This document shows, piece after piece, positions 8,953-19,535 of a stretch of DNA of 64,000 nt. The position numbers were made by a program, and so were the translations under genes. Positions within the stretch are counted from its first letter, which is position 1, and every line of letters starts with the position of its first letter. Origin of the DNA: Nocardioides astragali (GTDB lineage Bacteria > Actinomycetota > Actinomycetes > Propionibacteriales > Nocardioidaceae); NCBI RefSeq assembly GCF_024436375.1, contig NZ_JAFMZM010000005.1, forward strand, positions 248,001 to 312,000, read 5' to 3'. The notes beneath the pieces are model-generated. The model was not told the origin of the DNA, made no database searches, and was given only the letters and a program-made list of their open reading frames with translations.

Positions 8953-11217
8953 GTGCCCGACCTGCGCGCGCTCGCCCTCGGCGCGGGTGCGTGGGTGGGG
9001 GCCCTCATCGTGCTGGTGCTCCCCGGCCGCGTGGCGTTGGGCTCGACGTGCGTGGTCACGGTGCTCGTCGGCGCCGGCGTGCTGCGCCGCCGCTTGGCCG
9101 CCGGCTGGCTCGGCCCTGTGGCCGCGCTCGCCGCCGTCGCGGGTGTCGCGGCCCTCCAGCAGACCCTCGTCGCCTCCTCGCCGCTGTCGGGCCTGGCCGA
9201 CGAGGGCGCCGTGGTGACCCTGCGCCTCGAGCTCACGTCCGACGTACGCACCGTCACCGGGCAGTACGGCGACCTGCAGGTCGTGCGGGCCCGGGCATCT
9301 CGGGTCGAGGGGCGCGGCCGTGCCTGGTCGCTGGACGCGCCCGTCGTGGTGATGGCGGACGCGGACTGGCCGCGTCTGCCGCTGGGCACCGCGATCGAGA
9401 CCACCGCCCGCCTGGTTCCTGGTGACGACGACGTGGCGGCACTGGTCCGCCCCACCGGTGACCCGCGGGTGCTCGGCGAACCGGACGTGTGGTGGGACGC
9501 GGCCGCGGCCGTACGCCGGTCGGTGCGCGCCGCGGTCGCCGGCCGGGATGCCGACGCCCGCGAGCTCGTCCCGGCGCTGGTGGTGGGCGACGACGGTGGC
9601 CTCGATCCCGAGCTCGCCGACGACTTCCGCACCACTGGACTCACCCACCTGCTCGCCGTCAGCGGCACCAACCTGACCCTCGTGGTGGGGTTCCTGCTGA
9701 TCCTGGGCCGCTGGCTCGGGGTCCGCGGACGGTGGCTGCACGCGCTCGCCGCGGTCGGGATCGTCGGCTTCGTCATCACCGCCCGGGCCGAGCCCAGCGT
9801 CGTACGGGCGGCCGCGATGGGCACGGTCGCGCTCGTCGGGATGGGTCGCAACGGCCGCTCGCGAGGCACTCGCGGGCTCGGGGTGGCGGTCCTCGGTCTG
9901 CTGCTGGTCTGGCCCCGGCTCGCGGTGACGGCCGGGTTCGCCCTGTCGGTGCTGGCGACCGCCGGGATCCTGCTGCTGGCGCCCGTCTGGCGTGACGCAC
10001 TGATGCGCTGGGCTCCCCGGTGGGTGGCCGAGGCGGTCTCGGTGCCACTGGCGGCCCAGGTCGCCTGTACGCCGGTGGTCGCGGCGCTCTCGGGACAGGT
10101 GAGCCTGGTGGCGGTCGGTGCCAACCTGCTGGCCGCCCCAGCGGTCGCGCCGGCCACGGTGCTGGGCCTGGCCGGTGGCCTCCTCGGACTGGTGTGGGCA
10201 CCGCTCGGGACGGTGGTCGCGGCACCGGCGGCCTGGTCGGCGGGGTGGATCATCGCCGTGGCCCGGTCGGGAGCCGACGTCCCGACCGCAGCCGTGGACT
10301 GGGGGACCGGCCCGGTCCCGCTCCTCGCGCTCACGCTGGCGTGCCTGGCCGCCGTGCCGCTCGCGCCACGGCTGCTCCGCCGGCCCGGCTCGGCGCTCGC
10401 CTGCACCGGGCTCCTCGCCGTGGTGATGCTCGTACGTCCGCCGACCCCGGGATGGCCGCCCGACGGCTGGGTGCTGGCCGCCTGCGACGTGGGCCAGGGT
10501 GACGGGCTCGTCATCCGGGCAGGGGAGCACGCGGCGGTGGTGGTGGACGCCGGTCCCGAGCCGACCGCGATGGACGCCTGCCTCGACCGGCTGGAGGTCC
10601 GCTCTGTGCCGCTGCTGGTGCTCACGCACTTCCACGCCGACCACGTCGGCGGGGTCGACGGCGTGTTGGAGGGGCGCGAGGTCGGGGAGATCGAGGGCAC
10701 GTCGCTGCTCGAGCCCGCGACGGGCGTGCGAGCGGTGACCTCGTTGGGGCGCGAGCCCGGCCTGGCGGCGTACGGCATGACGCGGACGGTGGGCGAGGTG
10801 ACCCTGCAGACCGTGTGGCCGCGTCCCGGGGACACCGCGGGCGACGCCGGCGAGAGTGCGCCCAACAACGCCAGCGTGGTTCTGGTCGCGGAGGTGGCGG
10901 GCGTGCGGATCCTGCTGACCGGCGACGTGGAGCCGTCTGCCCAGGCGGCGCTGGCGCGTGACCTGGCCGGGTTGCGGGTCGACGTGCTGAAGGTCCCCCA
11001 CCACGGGAGCCGGCGCCAGGACCTCGACTGGCTGACCTCGCTCGGTGCCCGGCTGGCGGTGGTGTCGGTGGGGGAGGCGAACGACTACGGCCACCCGGCG
11101 CCCGAGATCGTGGCGGCGCTGACCGCGGCGGGCACGCAGGTGTCGCGCACGGACGTGTCCGGCGACGTCGTCGTGGTGGTGCGCGACGGCGAGGTCGGTG
11201 TCGTCACCCGCGACTAG
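8953..11217 (+). CDS. comEC: ComEC/Rec2 family competence protein
   Basis: The 754-aa polytopic membrane protein matches ComEC, the channel that brings single-stranded DNA across the membrane. It has N-terminal membrane segments with a DUF4131-type region (about 1-170) and a central competence domain with ELVPALVVGDDGG and LLAVSGTNLTLVVGFLL. A C-terminal metallo-beta-lactamase-type nuclease domain reads ACDVGQGDG, then HFHADH (about residues 559-564), then VPHHGSRRQ. The HxHxDH metal motif is intact, so the nuclease is probably active. The GTG start sits one base after the comEA stop, so they are co-transcribed. Comparison to the family gives a normal length. Whether the organism is naturally transformable is not shown by these two genes alone. 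Confidence 0.95.
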   Translation: MPDLRALALGAGAWVGALIVLVLPGRVALGSTCVVTVLVGAGVLRRRLAAGWLGPVAALAAVAGVAALQQTLVASSPLSGLADEGAVVTLRLELTSDVRTVTGQYGDLQVVRARASRVEGRGRAWSLDAPVVVMADADWPRLPLGTAIETTARLVPGDDDVAALVRPTGDPRVLGEPDVWWDAAAAVRRSVRAAVAGRDADARELVPALVVGDDGGLDPELADDFRTTGLTHLLAVSGTNLTLVVGFLLILGRWLGVRGRWLHALAAVGIVGFVITARAEPSVVRAAAMGTVALVGMGRNGRSRGTRGLGVAVLGLLLVWPRLAVTAGFALSVLATAGILLLAPVWRDALMRWAPRWVAEAVSVPLAAQVACTPVVAALSGQVSLVAVGANLLAAPAVAPATVLGLAGGLLGLVWAPLGTVVAAPAAWSAGWIIAVARSGADVPTAAVDWGTGPVPLLALTLACLAAVPLAPRLLRRPGSALACTGLLAVVMLVRPPTPGWPPDGWVLAACDVGQGDGLVIRAGEHAAVVVDAGPEPTAMDACLDRLEVRSVPLLVLTHFHADHVGGVDGVLEGREVGEIEGTSLLEPATGVRAVTSLGREPGLAAYGMTRTVGEVTLQTVWPRPGDTAGDAGESAPNNASVVLVAEVAGVRILLTGDVEPSAQAALARDLAGLRVDVLKVPHHGSRRQDLDWLTSLGARLAVVSVGEANDYGHPAPEIVAALTAAGTQVSRTDVSGDVVVVVRDGEVGVVTRD

Positions 11218-11229
11218 GCTGGGCGCACC

Positions 11230-12216
11230 ATGGCACGCACCCCCTCAGCCGCACAGGTCCTCGGCCACGTCGTCCTCGTGACGGGCAAGGAGGAATACCT
11301 CTCCGCCCGGACCGTCGCCTCGGTCCGTGACGCCGTCCGCACGCACGACCCGGACTCCGAGTTCGCCGAGTCGGCCGCCTCCGAGCTCACGCTCGCGTCG
11401 CTCGGCGAGATGGCCGCCCCGTCGCTGTTCTCCTCGATCCGCTGCGTGGTCGTCCGTGGCCTGGAGGACCTGCCCGACGAGTCCGTGGACGGGCTGCTCG
11501 ACTACTGCGGGGCCCCTGCCGAGGACGTCGCGCTGGTGCTGGTCCACTCCGGTGGCCCCAAGGGCAGCGGAGTGCTCACCAAGCTGCGCAAGCTCGCGGC
11601 AGTCACCGAGGTGAAGTCGGAGGAGATCAGGGCCGGCGACATGCCGGGCTTCGTGACCTCCGAGGTCGCCTCCCACGGCGCGAAGATCGACCCCGAGGCC
11701 GCGACCTTCCTCGTGCAGGCCGTGGGCACCGATCTCCGCTCCCTTGCGGCCGCGGCCGAGCAGCTCACCAACGACTTCCACGGCGAGCAGCTCACCGTGG
11801 AGAAGGTCCAGCGCTACTTCGGCGGACGCGCCGAAGCCAAGTCGTTCACCGTCGCCGACGCCGCGTTCGCGGGCAAGCGGGCGGTGGCGCTGGAGGAGCT
11901 GCGCTGGGCGCTCGACTCAGGCACGGCCGCCGTGCTGGTGACCTCGGCGATGGCGGCCTCCGCGCGGAGCCTCGCGCGCTACCTCGGTGCTCCGCGGGGC
12001 GCCCGCGACGCCGACCTGGCCCGCGATCTGGGCGTCCCGCCGTGGAAGGTTCGGACCGTCCGCGACCAGTCCAGGTCATGGAGCCCCGAGGGCATCGCCG
12101 CCGCGGTCCGCGCGGTCGCGGTGGCTGACGCCGACATCAAGGGCCAGGCCCACGACGCGTCCTACACCCTGGAGCGGCTGGTGCTCACGGTCGCCGGGCT
12201 GCGCGACTCCCGCTGA
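11230..12216 (+). CDS. holA: DNA polymerase III subunit delta
   Basis: The 328-aa protein is the clamp-loader delta subunit, which opens the beta sliding clamp during replication. The N-terminal AAA-like fold starts with VLVTGKEEYLSARTV in place of a Walker A motif, as usual for delta, which does not bind ATP. Further family segments are SSIRCVVVRGLEDLP, VLVHSGGPKGSG and DLRSLAAAAEQLTNDF. The C-terminal collar domain contains ADIKGQAHDASYTLERLVL. It follows comEC with a 12-base gap; the TAG stop of comEC also forms a TAGGCT box nine bases before the ATG. comEC-holA-rpsT is a conserved order in many bacteria, which supports the call. Confidence 0.94.
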   Translation: MARTPSAAQVLGHVVLVTGKEEYLSARTVASVRDAVRTHDPDSEFAESAASELTLASLGEMAAPSLFSSIRCVVVRGLEDLPDESVDGLLDYCGAPAEDVALVLVHSGGPKGSGVLTKLRKLAAVTEVKSEEIRAGDMPGFVTSEVASHGAKIDPEAATFLVQAVGTDLRSLAAAAEQLTNDFHGEQLTVEKVQRYFGGRAEAKSFTVADAAFAGKRAVALEELRWALDSGTAAVLVTSAMAASARSLARYLGAPRGARDADLARDLGVPPWKVRTVRDQSRSWSPEGIAAAVRAVAVADADIKGQAHDASYTLERLVLTVAGLRDSR

Positions 12217-12247
12217 CCCGACTCCGACTCGGGTGGGAAATGCGAAA

Positions 12248-12268
12248 CACCCGCCACGAGGGCGGGTG
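12248..12268 (-). terminator. Terminator between convergent holA and rpsT
   Basis: An 8-bp stem, cacccgcc (12248-12255) with ggcgggtg (12261-12268) and a five-base loop, lies between the converging genes. On the minus strand it is followed by a short T-rich stretch, so it mainly serves rpsT; it may stop holA transcription as well. Confidence 0.7.
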
Positions 12269-12286
12269 CTTGCTGGAAGGGACGCG

Positions 12287-12547
12287 TCAGAGCGAGGCGG
12301 CCTTCTTGGCGATCGACGACTTGCGGTTGGCGGCCTGGTTGCCGTGGATGACACCCTTCGAGGCGGCCTTGTCGAGCGCCTTCATGGCGTCGCGACCGGC
12401 GGCTACGGCGGCGTCCTTGTCGCCGGCGTCGGCCAGCTCGCGGAACTTGCGAACGGCGGTCTTCAGGCGCGACTTGACGGCCTGGTTGCGCTGACGGCGC
12501 ACCTCGTTCTGCTTGTTGCGCTTGATCTGGGACTTGATGTTCGCCAC
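12287..12547 (-). CDS. rpsT: 30S ribosomal protein S20
   Basis: The 86-aa basic protein starts at a GTG (12547) with VANIKSQIKRNKQNEVRRQRNQ, the standard S20 start. It ends with the conserved GVIHGNQAANRKSSIAKKAA region. S20 binds 16S rRNA early in assembly of the small subunit. The start is fixed by the family: the annotated N-terminus ANIKSQ follows directly, and GAGGA lies upstream. Longer open frames to 12637 are not coding. It is convergent with holA, the usual arrangement in this group. Confidence 0.97.
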   Translation of the reverse strand: MANIKSQIKRNKQNEVRRQRNQAVKSRLKTAVRKFRELADAGDKDAAVAAGRDAMKALDKAASKGVIHGNQAANRKSSIAKKAASL

Positions 12548-12682
12548 GTGTGAATCCTCGATGCTGGAGCTGGACGGATGAGAAGTCTGGTGCTGTCGGC
12601 TGCCTGGCAACCCTGGTGAGGGCGAGGCGCCGGACATGCAGGGAGAAACACTACCGGCAGGCGTCGCTCGCGCCCAAATCCG

Positions 12683-13651
12683 TCATGCTCCCGCTGTGGG
12701 TGGCCGACCCGTGCGCCGTGAGACCGCGTCCAGCATGCGCCGCGACTGGCGGATCCGGAAATCGTTGAGCGTCGGGAGGTTGACGTCCACGGCCGTCACC
12801 GAGCGTACGGCCAGGTGGGCACCGATGCCGGCGAGGAACGCCGTCACGACGTCGTCCCCCGCTGCGGTGAGCGCGGGGGAGGACGCGATCGACTCGTCGA
12901 ACCAGGGCTCGTCCATGCGCTCCAGCCGCGCCAGGAGGGGGTCCGCCCACGCGGGGCCGCGGGCCGCGGCTCCCCAGTCGACGAACACGATCTGGCCGCC
13001 CGGGCGACGCAGCAGGTTGTCGACCCGGATGTCCCAGTGGGCGACGTGGCACATCGGTCGACCGGCGTGCTCGCGCAGCGTCTCGGCCCAGCCGTGGGGG
13101 TCGTCCCGTAGCCACTCGGGCACAGGAGCCTCGGCGGGCGCGTCGGCGAGGGTGCTGAGGGAGTCCGCCCACGTCCGGAAGACGGACCGCAGGTCGACCA
13201 GCGGCACGTCCGCGGGCACGTCACGCTGCTGCAGGACCTCGGAGAGCCGGTCGGTCCCCTCGAGGACGGCCCCGAGCTCGGCGTCGTCCGTGAAGTCGGG
13301 GTGGCGCTCCTCGACGTCCTCGATCAGGAGGGCCACCCAGTCGCCGTCGTCGTACGACGCCAGCAGCCGTGCCCACAGTTCGTGCTCGCCGAGGTGCTCG
13401 AGCACGCCGATCTCGCGGCGGAACAGGGCGGGGGTGTCGGGGTTGAGCGCGGCGCCGACCGCCTTGACGAACGCCTTCGTCCCGTCGGCGCACGTCAGCC
13501 TCGTGGCACAGCCCGGCGACATGCCGCCGACCTGCTCGGCGACGTCGACGACCGGCGAGCCGAGCGTGCGCTCCACCCACGCGCGCACCGGCGGCGGCAC
13601 GCCGTCGTACGGCAGGCGGACGCCGACCGCGCGCGGAGCGGTCACGCCCAT
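12683..13651 (-). CDS. Aminoglycoside phosphotransferase family protein (tandem paralogue 1)
   Basis: This 322-aa kinase-fold protein shows a nucleotide-lobe segment AFVKAVGAALNP. The Brenner motif HWDIRVDNLL (catalytic Asp and metal-binding Asn) and a metal-binding DWG in VFVDWGAAARGP are both intact. It therefore looks like an active small-molecule or protein kinase of the APH superfamily, though aminoglycoside resistance cannot be concluded. Its N-terminal half is clearly related to the upstream gene (shared pattern PPxLRAWVERxxGSPV and CxDGxxxFVKA), so the pair arose by duplication. The ATG at 13651 overlaps the upstream stop by ten bases; a GTG at 13645 would give a four-base overlap and is an alternative start. 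Confidence 0.88.
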   Translation of the reverse strand: MGVTAPRAVGVRLPYDGVPPPVRAWVERTLGSPVVDVAEQVGGMSPGCATRLTCADGTKAFVKAVGAALNPDTPALFRREIGVLEHLGEHELWARLLASYDDGDWVALLIEDVEERHPDFTDDAELGAVLEGTDRLSEVLQQRDVPADVPLVDLRSVFRTWADSLSTLADAPAEAPVPEWLRDDPHGWAETLREHAGRPMCHVAHWDIRVDNLLRRPGGQIVFVDWGAAARGPAWADPLLARLERMDEPWFDESIASSPALTAAGDDVVTAFLAGIGAHLAVRSVTAVDVNLPTLNDFRIRQSRRMLDAVSRRTGRPPTAGA

Positions 13652-14601
13652 CCCCGGCGCTCGGCGAGCCAGTCCCAGCAGACGTCGCCCTGCCAGCGCT
13701 GGTGGTCGCGCAGGTGGGGGGACGTCGGCGGCACCGGCTGCTCGGCCTGGGAGAAGAAGTAGCCGACGTAGAGCGCGAGGTTGATGTCGAAGGCCTCCGC
13801 GTCGACGTCGCACAGCAGGCGGCGCTCGGCGATGACGCGGTCCACGTCGATCCCCTCGCCCCGTGGCCCGATCAGGGCGGCGAAGGAGTCGAACCACGCG
13901 GCGGCACGCACCGGCCAGTTCCAGTCGCAGACCAGGGCGCGGCCGTCGGGGTCGATCAGCACGTTGTCGGACCGGATGTCGGTGTGCGTCAGCGTCTCGC
14001 CTCCGACCACCTCGCTGAAGCGGCGGGCCAGCGCCTCCGCCTCCGCGAGATGGCCCGGATCGAGGTCGGTGCGCGTCGCGTGGATCGTCGGCCAGCCCTC
14101 CAGGAGGGGTGCGAAGTCGGCCTCGGCGGTGTCGAGGTCGAGCCCGGGCGGGGGCGGGGTCAGCGCGTCGGCGGCGACCTCCAGCGAGTCCAGCAGCGCG
14201 TCGAGGTCGTCCTGCTGCCAGGGGCGTCGGGGCGTGCGGGCGGCGACGTACTCGATGCCGAGGACCACCCAGTCGTCGTCGAGGTGCCACAGCAGCCGGG
14301 GTGCCGGGACGGACGCGGGCAGCGCCGCGAGCTTGCGGGCCTCCTCGCGGTAGGACTCGGCGAACATCCGCTGCGCCTTGACCGAGGCCGCCTTCACGAA
14401 GTGGCGCGAGCCGTCCTCGCACACCAGCACGGAGGCGAACCCGGGTGTGAAGCCGCTCGTCTGCGAGATGGCCGAGCGGACGGGGGAGCCGCACCGGCGC
14501 TCGATGTAGGCCCGCAGGTGCGGCGGGAGGAACGCCCACTCCAGCCGGCGGGCGGTCCGGTCGTGCGGGACGGGGTAGGGCGCGACGCGCGGGCGGGACA
14601 T
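13642..14601 (-). CDS. Aminoglycoside phosphotransferase family protein (tandem paralogue 2)
   Basis: The 319-aa protein is a paralogue of its downstream neighbour. It has HFVKAASVKAQ in the N-lobe, the catalytic HTDIRSDNVLI and the metal-binding CDWNWP (the DFG equivalent), all needed for phosphotransfer. The phosphoacceptor is unknown. The ATG at 14601 is preferred because an open extension to 15144 overlaps the divergent isomerase-like gene and shows no family similarity. About 100 bases separate it from the divergent gene that starts at 14699, so the two share a promoter region. The pair is probably co-transcribed. Confidence 0.88.
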   Translation of the reverse strand: MSRPRVAPYPVPHDRTARRLEWAFLPPHLRAYIERRCGSPVRSAISQTSGFTPGFASVLVCEDGSRHFVKAASVKAQRMFAESYREEARKLAALPASVPAPRLLWHLDDDWVVLGIEYVAARTPRRPWQQDDLDALLDSLEVAADALTPPPPGLDLDTAEADFAPLLEGWPTIHATRTDLDPGHLAEAEALARRFSEVVGGETLTHTDIRSDNVLIDPDGRALVCDWNWPVRAAAWFDSFAALIGPRGEGIDVDRVIAERRLLCDVDAEAFDINLALYVGYFFSQAEQPVPPTSPHLRDHQRWQGDVCWDWLAERRGWA

Positions 14602-14698
14602 GGCGGCATCCTTCCCCACGTCGCGCGTCCGCCACGACCCGATATCGGAGGGTCGACGGGCATTGACCGCTTCCCCGGCACGGTGGATCGTCTGCGCC

Positions 14699-15496
14699 AT
14701 GAGCACTGCGTCCATCCCTCGCGCCGCACAGCTGCCGCAGACGGACCCCGACACGGCGCGTGACCTGGCCGTCGCCGAGTACGACGCCCTGCTCGCCATG
14801 GTCGACGCGTTCGAGGCTCCGCACTGGGACCTGCCCACCGACTGCACCGAGTGGCGGGTGCGCGAGATGGTGGCCCACCTCGCCGGCGCCGCCGAAGAGG
14901 CCTGCCGCCTCCGAGTCCTGCTGCGGCACCAGGCCGCCGCGCTCAACGGCGTACGACGTCGCGAGGCGATGGCAGACGCGCTGTGCGCGGTCCAGATCGC
15001 CGACCGCGCCGGCCTCTCCGACGCGGAGCTGGCTGCTGACCTGCGTCGGTGGGCCGCGGGGGCACCGGACGGCCGGCGCCGCCAGCCGGCGCTCCTGCGC
15101 CGGCTCCCGATGCCTCCCTTCGCCGGCCTGCGGCCCGGGAGCACGCTCGCCTACGTGCTCGACGTGATCTACCTGCGTGACGTCTGGCTCCACCGGGTCG
15201 ACCTGCAGCGCGCGACGGTGGTGGAGATGCCGAGCTCGCGGGCCGAGGGCGAGGTGGTGGCGCAGGTGGTCCGCGACCTCGACCTGGAGTGGACCGGGCC
15301 GGCGTTCACGCTCGAGCTCACCGGTCGGGCTCCGGGCCGCTGGGTGGTGGGGGCGGGCGAGCCCGTCGCAGTCGTCGTCGAGGACGCCGTGGCCCTGATG
15401 CGGCTCCTGTCCGGGCGCAGCGACGAGTGCGTCCTGGTGACCGACGGGGACGCTGCCCTCGCTGACCGGCTGCGCGCGGCACGCGTGGTGTTCTGA
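14699..15496 (+). CDS. Maleylpyruvate isomerase family mycothiol-dependent enzyme
   Basis: The 265-aa protein belongs to the DinB-like MDMPI fold. The N-terminal four-helix domain contains WDLPTDCTEWRVREMVAHLAGAAEEA, where the His of VAHL is the first metal ligand, and DVIYLRDVWLHRVDL (about residues 155-170), which supplies the second histidine. The C-terminal part is a short alpha/beta domain with VVEDAVALMRLLSGR. Family members use mycothiol, the thiol of actinomycetes, as cofactor; the true reaction here is unknown. The start at 14699 leaves a normal N-terminus; an upstream frame extends into the divergent promoter region. It is divergent from the APH pair. Confidence 0.87.
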   Translation: MSTASIPRAAQLPQTDPDTARDLAVAEYDALLAMVDAFEAPHWDLPTDCTEWRVREMVAHLAGAAEEACRLRVLLRHQAAALNGVRRREAMADALCAVQIADRAGLSDAELAADLRRWAAGAPDGRRRQPALLRRLPMPPFAGLRPGSTLAYVLDVIYLRDVWLHRVDLQRATVVEMPSSRAEGEVVAQVVRDLDLEWTGPAFTLELTGRAPGRWVVGAGEPVAVVVEDAVALMRLLSGRSDECVLVTDGDAALADRLRAARVVF

Positions 15497-15549
15497 GACG
15501 AGGCGAAACCCGGCTGCGCGCCGCGCCCCGGGGGCGGCAGGATGGGCGC

Positions 15550-16077
15550 GTGCCTGAGCTCGTCCTCCCCACGACACGTGTCCGTCACTCGTTCCTGGAG
15601 GCGATGGACGAGTTCGTCGCCGAGGGCGCCGAGTTCTCCCAGACCGCGGCCTGGATCGACGCGCACGCTCCCGGCTGGCACGACCCGACGGCCTTCGCGG
15701 CGTTCGTCGAGGCGGTCAGGGCGGACGCGGAGGAGGACAGCCCCCGCCCCGAGTGGCACGTCCCCTGCACGACGCTGTGGTGGGTCGACGGCGAGGACTA
15801 CCTCGGCCGGATCGCCATCCGGCACCGCCTCACCGACTTCCTCCTCGACGTCGGTGGCCACATCGGCTACGACGTACGCCCCACGCGCCGCCGCGAGGGC
15901 CACGCCACGGCCATGCTGCAACAGGCGCTGCCGTGGGCGCGAGACCTCGGGATCGACCCGGCCCTGGTCACCTGCGACGAGGACAACCTCGGCTCCGTGC
16001 GCGTGATCGAGGCCGCCGGCGGCGTGCTGGAGGACGTACGCGGGATCAAGCGCCGCTACTGGGTCCCGACCTCCTGA
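15550..16077 (+). CDS. GNAT family N-acetyltransferase
   Basis: This 175-aa protein has the GNAT core: DYLGRIAIRHRL (beta4 region), then GGHIGYDVRPTRRREGHATAML, which contains the acetyl-CoA pyrophosphate loop (R-R-x-G-H-A variant of Q/RxxGxG/A). The segment TCDEDNLGSVRVIEAAGGVLE has the conserved Asn and the late beta strand. It most resembles the YycN/GNAT proteins often annotated as predicted acetyltransferases; its substrate is unknown. The GTG at 15550 is the start. Its 3' end overlaps the convergent EamA gene by 22 bases. Confidence 0.88.
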   Translation: MPELVLPTTRVRHSFLEAMDEFVAEGAEFSQTAAWIDAHAPGWHDPTAFAAFVEAVRADAEEDSPRPEWHVPCTTLWWVDGEDYLGRIAIRHRLTDFLLDVGGHIGYDVRPTRRREGHATAMLQQALPWARDLGIDPALVTCDEDNLGSVRVIEAAGGVLEDVRGIKRRYWVPTS

Positions 16078-16985
16078 GCGCGAGGTTCCGCGACGGGAGC
16101 AGCGCGGGTGCGGGTGGCCGCACCGACGCCGACCACCGCGACGACCAGTCCGACGAGCTGGGTGACCGACAACGTCTCGTCGAGGACCACCCACGCGAGC
16201 ACGGCCGTGACCGGAGGGCTGAGGAAGAACAGGCTGGCCGCGGCTCCGGAGCCGCCACGCAGCACGAGCAGCGCCAGCAGCATGAGACCGACGATCGAGT
16301 TCACGACCGCGAGGAACAGGACGGCGACGAGGGCCTGCCGAGCGTCAGTGACCGGCCACGTGCCCTCGCTCAGCCACCCGAGCACCAGCAGCGGAGGCGC
16401 CGACACCGCGAACTGGACCGCTGCCGACCAGAGGAGGTCGGGACGTGCCCCGATCCACCGCTGGCCCAGGGTGCCGAGGCTGAGGGTGAGCATGCTGAGG
16501 CCTCCGACCAGCACCGCGACTGGGCCGCCGGCGTGGCCGAGGTCCGCGCCCAGCACGAGGAGCACGCCCACGACGCCGACGACGAAGCCGACCACCTGGA
16601 CCGGCGAGACCCGCTCGCCGAGGAGAGCGGCCGCGAGCAGGGCGGTCAGCACCGGGCTGAGGGCGTGGAACAGCGACGCCAGGGTCGCGCCGAGCCCGAG
16701 GTCGAAGGCGACGTACATCAGGCCGAACTGCACGGCGTTCATCACCAGGCCGACCGCCGCCACCCGACGCAGGGTGGTGCGGTCCATCCGCGTCGGGCGG
16801 CGCAGCGCCAGCGCCAGGCCGGCGGCGAGGAGGGCGGCGATGACGAACCGCCACGCCAGCACCGAGAACGGCGCGGCGGCATGGACCGCGGCCGGTCCCG
16901 AGATGTAGCCCGACGACCACACCAGCACGAAGGCGGCCGCCGGCACCAGCGGGAGATGTCTCGCAGATCCGAGCTGGGACGTCAC
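16056..16985 (-). CDS. EamA/DMT family transporter
   Basis: The 309-aa protein has ten hydrophobic helices in two EamA repeats, with the typical opening FVLVWSSGYISGP and FSVLAWRFVIAALLA. Helix-end signatures LGLGATLASLFHALSPVLTALLAAALLGERVS and LFFLSPPVTAVLAWVVLDETLS mark the conserved C-terminal ends of each half. It is likely a metabolite or amino-acid exporter of the drug/metabolite transporter superfamily in the cytoplasmic membrane; the substrate is unknown. The GTG at 16985 gives a normal N-terminus. It is convergent with the GNAT gene and divergent from lepA. Confidence 0.92.
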   Translation of the reverse strand: MTSQLGSARHLPLVPAAAFVLVWSSGYISGPAAVHAAAPFSVLAWRFVIAALLAAGLALALRRPTRMDRTTLRRVAAVGLVMNAVQFGLMYVAFDLGLGATLASLFHALSPVLTALLAAALLGERVSPVQVVGFVVGVVGVLLVLGADLGHAGGPVAVLVGGLSMLTLSLGTLGQRWIGARPDLLWSAAVQFAVSAPPLLVLGWLSEGTWPVTDARQALVAVLFLAVVNSIVGLMLLALLVLRGGSGAAASLFFLSPPVTAVLAWVVLDETLSVTQLVGLVVAVVGVGAATRTRAAPVAEPRAQEVGTQ

Positions 16986-17099
16986 CCCGGCACGCTAGCG
17001 TCCGCGGATGTCTGACTGCCCCGCCGTCGCCGGTTCGGCCCGCCATCGCCCGCGTGGAAGAATGACCCGACCCCGTCGTCGTACTCCCGAAAGCAGTCC

Positions 17100-18967
<1,868 letters not shown>

Positions 18968-18974
<7 letters not shown>

Positions 18975-19009
18975 GCCCGAGGAAGTAGGCCAGAGGAAGT
19001 AGGCCAGGA
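18968..19009 (+). repeat. Three tandem 14-bp repeats across the lepA stop codon
   Basis: The unit gaagtaggcc(c/a)gag repeats three times (18968-18981, 18982-18995, 18996-19009). The first copy contains the lepA stop TAG, and each further copy has a TAG in the same position. The third copy ends in aggag, which serves as the Shine-Dalgarno of the HutD gene at 19015. It looks like a recent slippage expansion. Confidence 0.85.
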
Positions 19010-19014
19010 GATCG

Positions 19015-19512
19015 ATGGCTCCGATCGTCCGCAGCGACGAGGTCGTGCCGCAGCCGTGGGCCAACGGCGGTGGCACCACGCGTGAGCTGTTGCGCGACGA
19101 CGACGGGGCGTGGCGGATCAGCCTGGCCGACATAGGCGCCGACGGACCCTTCTCCGCGTTCCCCGGTCGGCACCGGCTCCTGACCCTGGTCGAGGGCCCC
19201 GTGCTCGACCTGGAGGTCGACGGCGAGGCCCACGTGGTGGAGCCGCACCGTCCCTTCGCCTTCTCCGGCGACGCCGTGGTCGTGGCGTCGGTCCCCGAGG
19301 GCGCCGTACGCGTCCTCAACGTGGTCGTCGACCCGCAGGTCGTGTCGCCGTTCGTGACCGTGCTAGAGCTGGGCAGGTCCTCGGCCGTGCCGCTGGCCGA
19401 GGACCAGGCGGCGTACGTCATGCAGGGCAGCGACTCCGGCTGCCTCGTCACCGGCCGCGGCGCGCTGTCCGGACGCTGCACCGTCGCTGTGATCACGCTG
19501 CAACGCCACTGA
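19015..19512 (+). CDS. HutD/Ves family cupin-like protein
   Basis: This 165-aa protein carries the HutD family features VPQPWANGGGTTRELL at the N-terminus and WRISLADIGADGPFSAFPGRHRLLTLVEG. It is a double cupin-like fold found near histidine-utilisation genes in some bacteria and known as Ves in E. coli. Its biochemical function is not established, and no hut genes are nearby. The ATG at 19015 has aggag four bases upstream, provided by the tandem repeat after lepA. It is probably expressed with lepA by read-through and is convergent with the next gene. Confidence 0.87.
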   Translation: MAPIVRSDEVVPQPWANGGGTTRELLRDDDGAWRISLADIGADGPFSAFPGRHRLLTLVEGPVLDLEVDGEAHVVEPHRPFAFSGDAVVVASVPEGAVRVLNVVVDPQVVSPFVTVLELGRSSAVPLAEDQAAYVMQGSDSGCLVTGRGALSGRCTVAVITLQRH

Positions 19513-19535
19513 CCTCCCCCGGAGGAGAGCGCGCG

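Noticed and set aside
8112..11094. Long antisense frames opposite comEA and comEC
   Set aside because: They are shadow frames: composition is dominated by Arg, Ser, Thr, Pro or Gly/His with no motifs, and they lie exactly over genes with clear domain signatures.
13652..15577. N-terminal extension giving a 964-aa protein for the first APH gene
   Set aside because: Only the part downstream of 13651 matches the kinase family; the rest lies over two other genes in a different frame.
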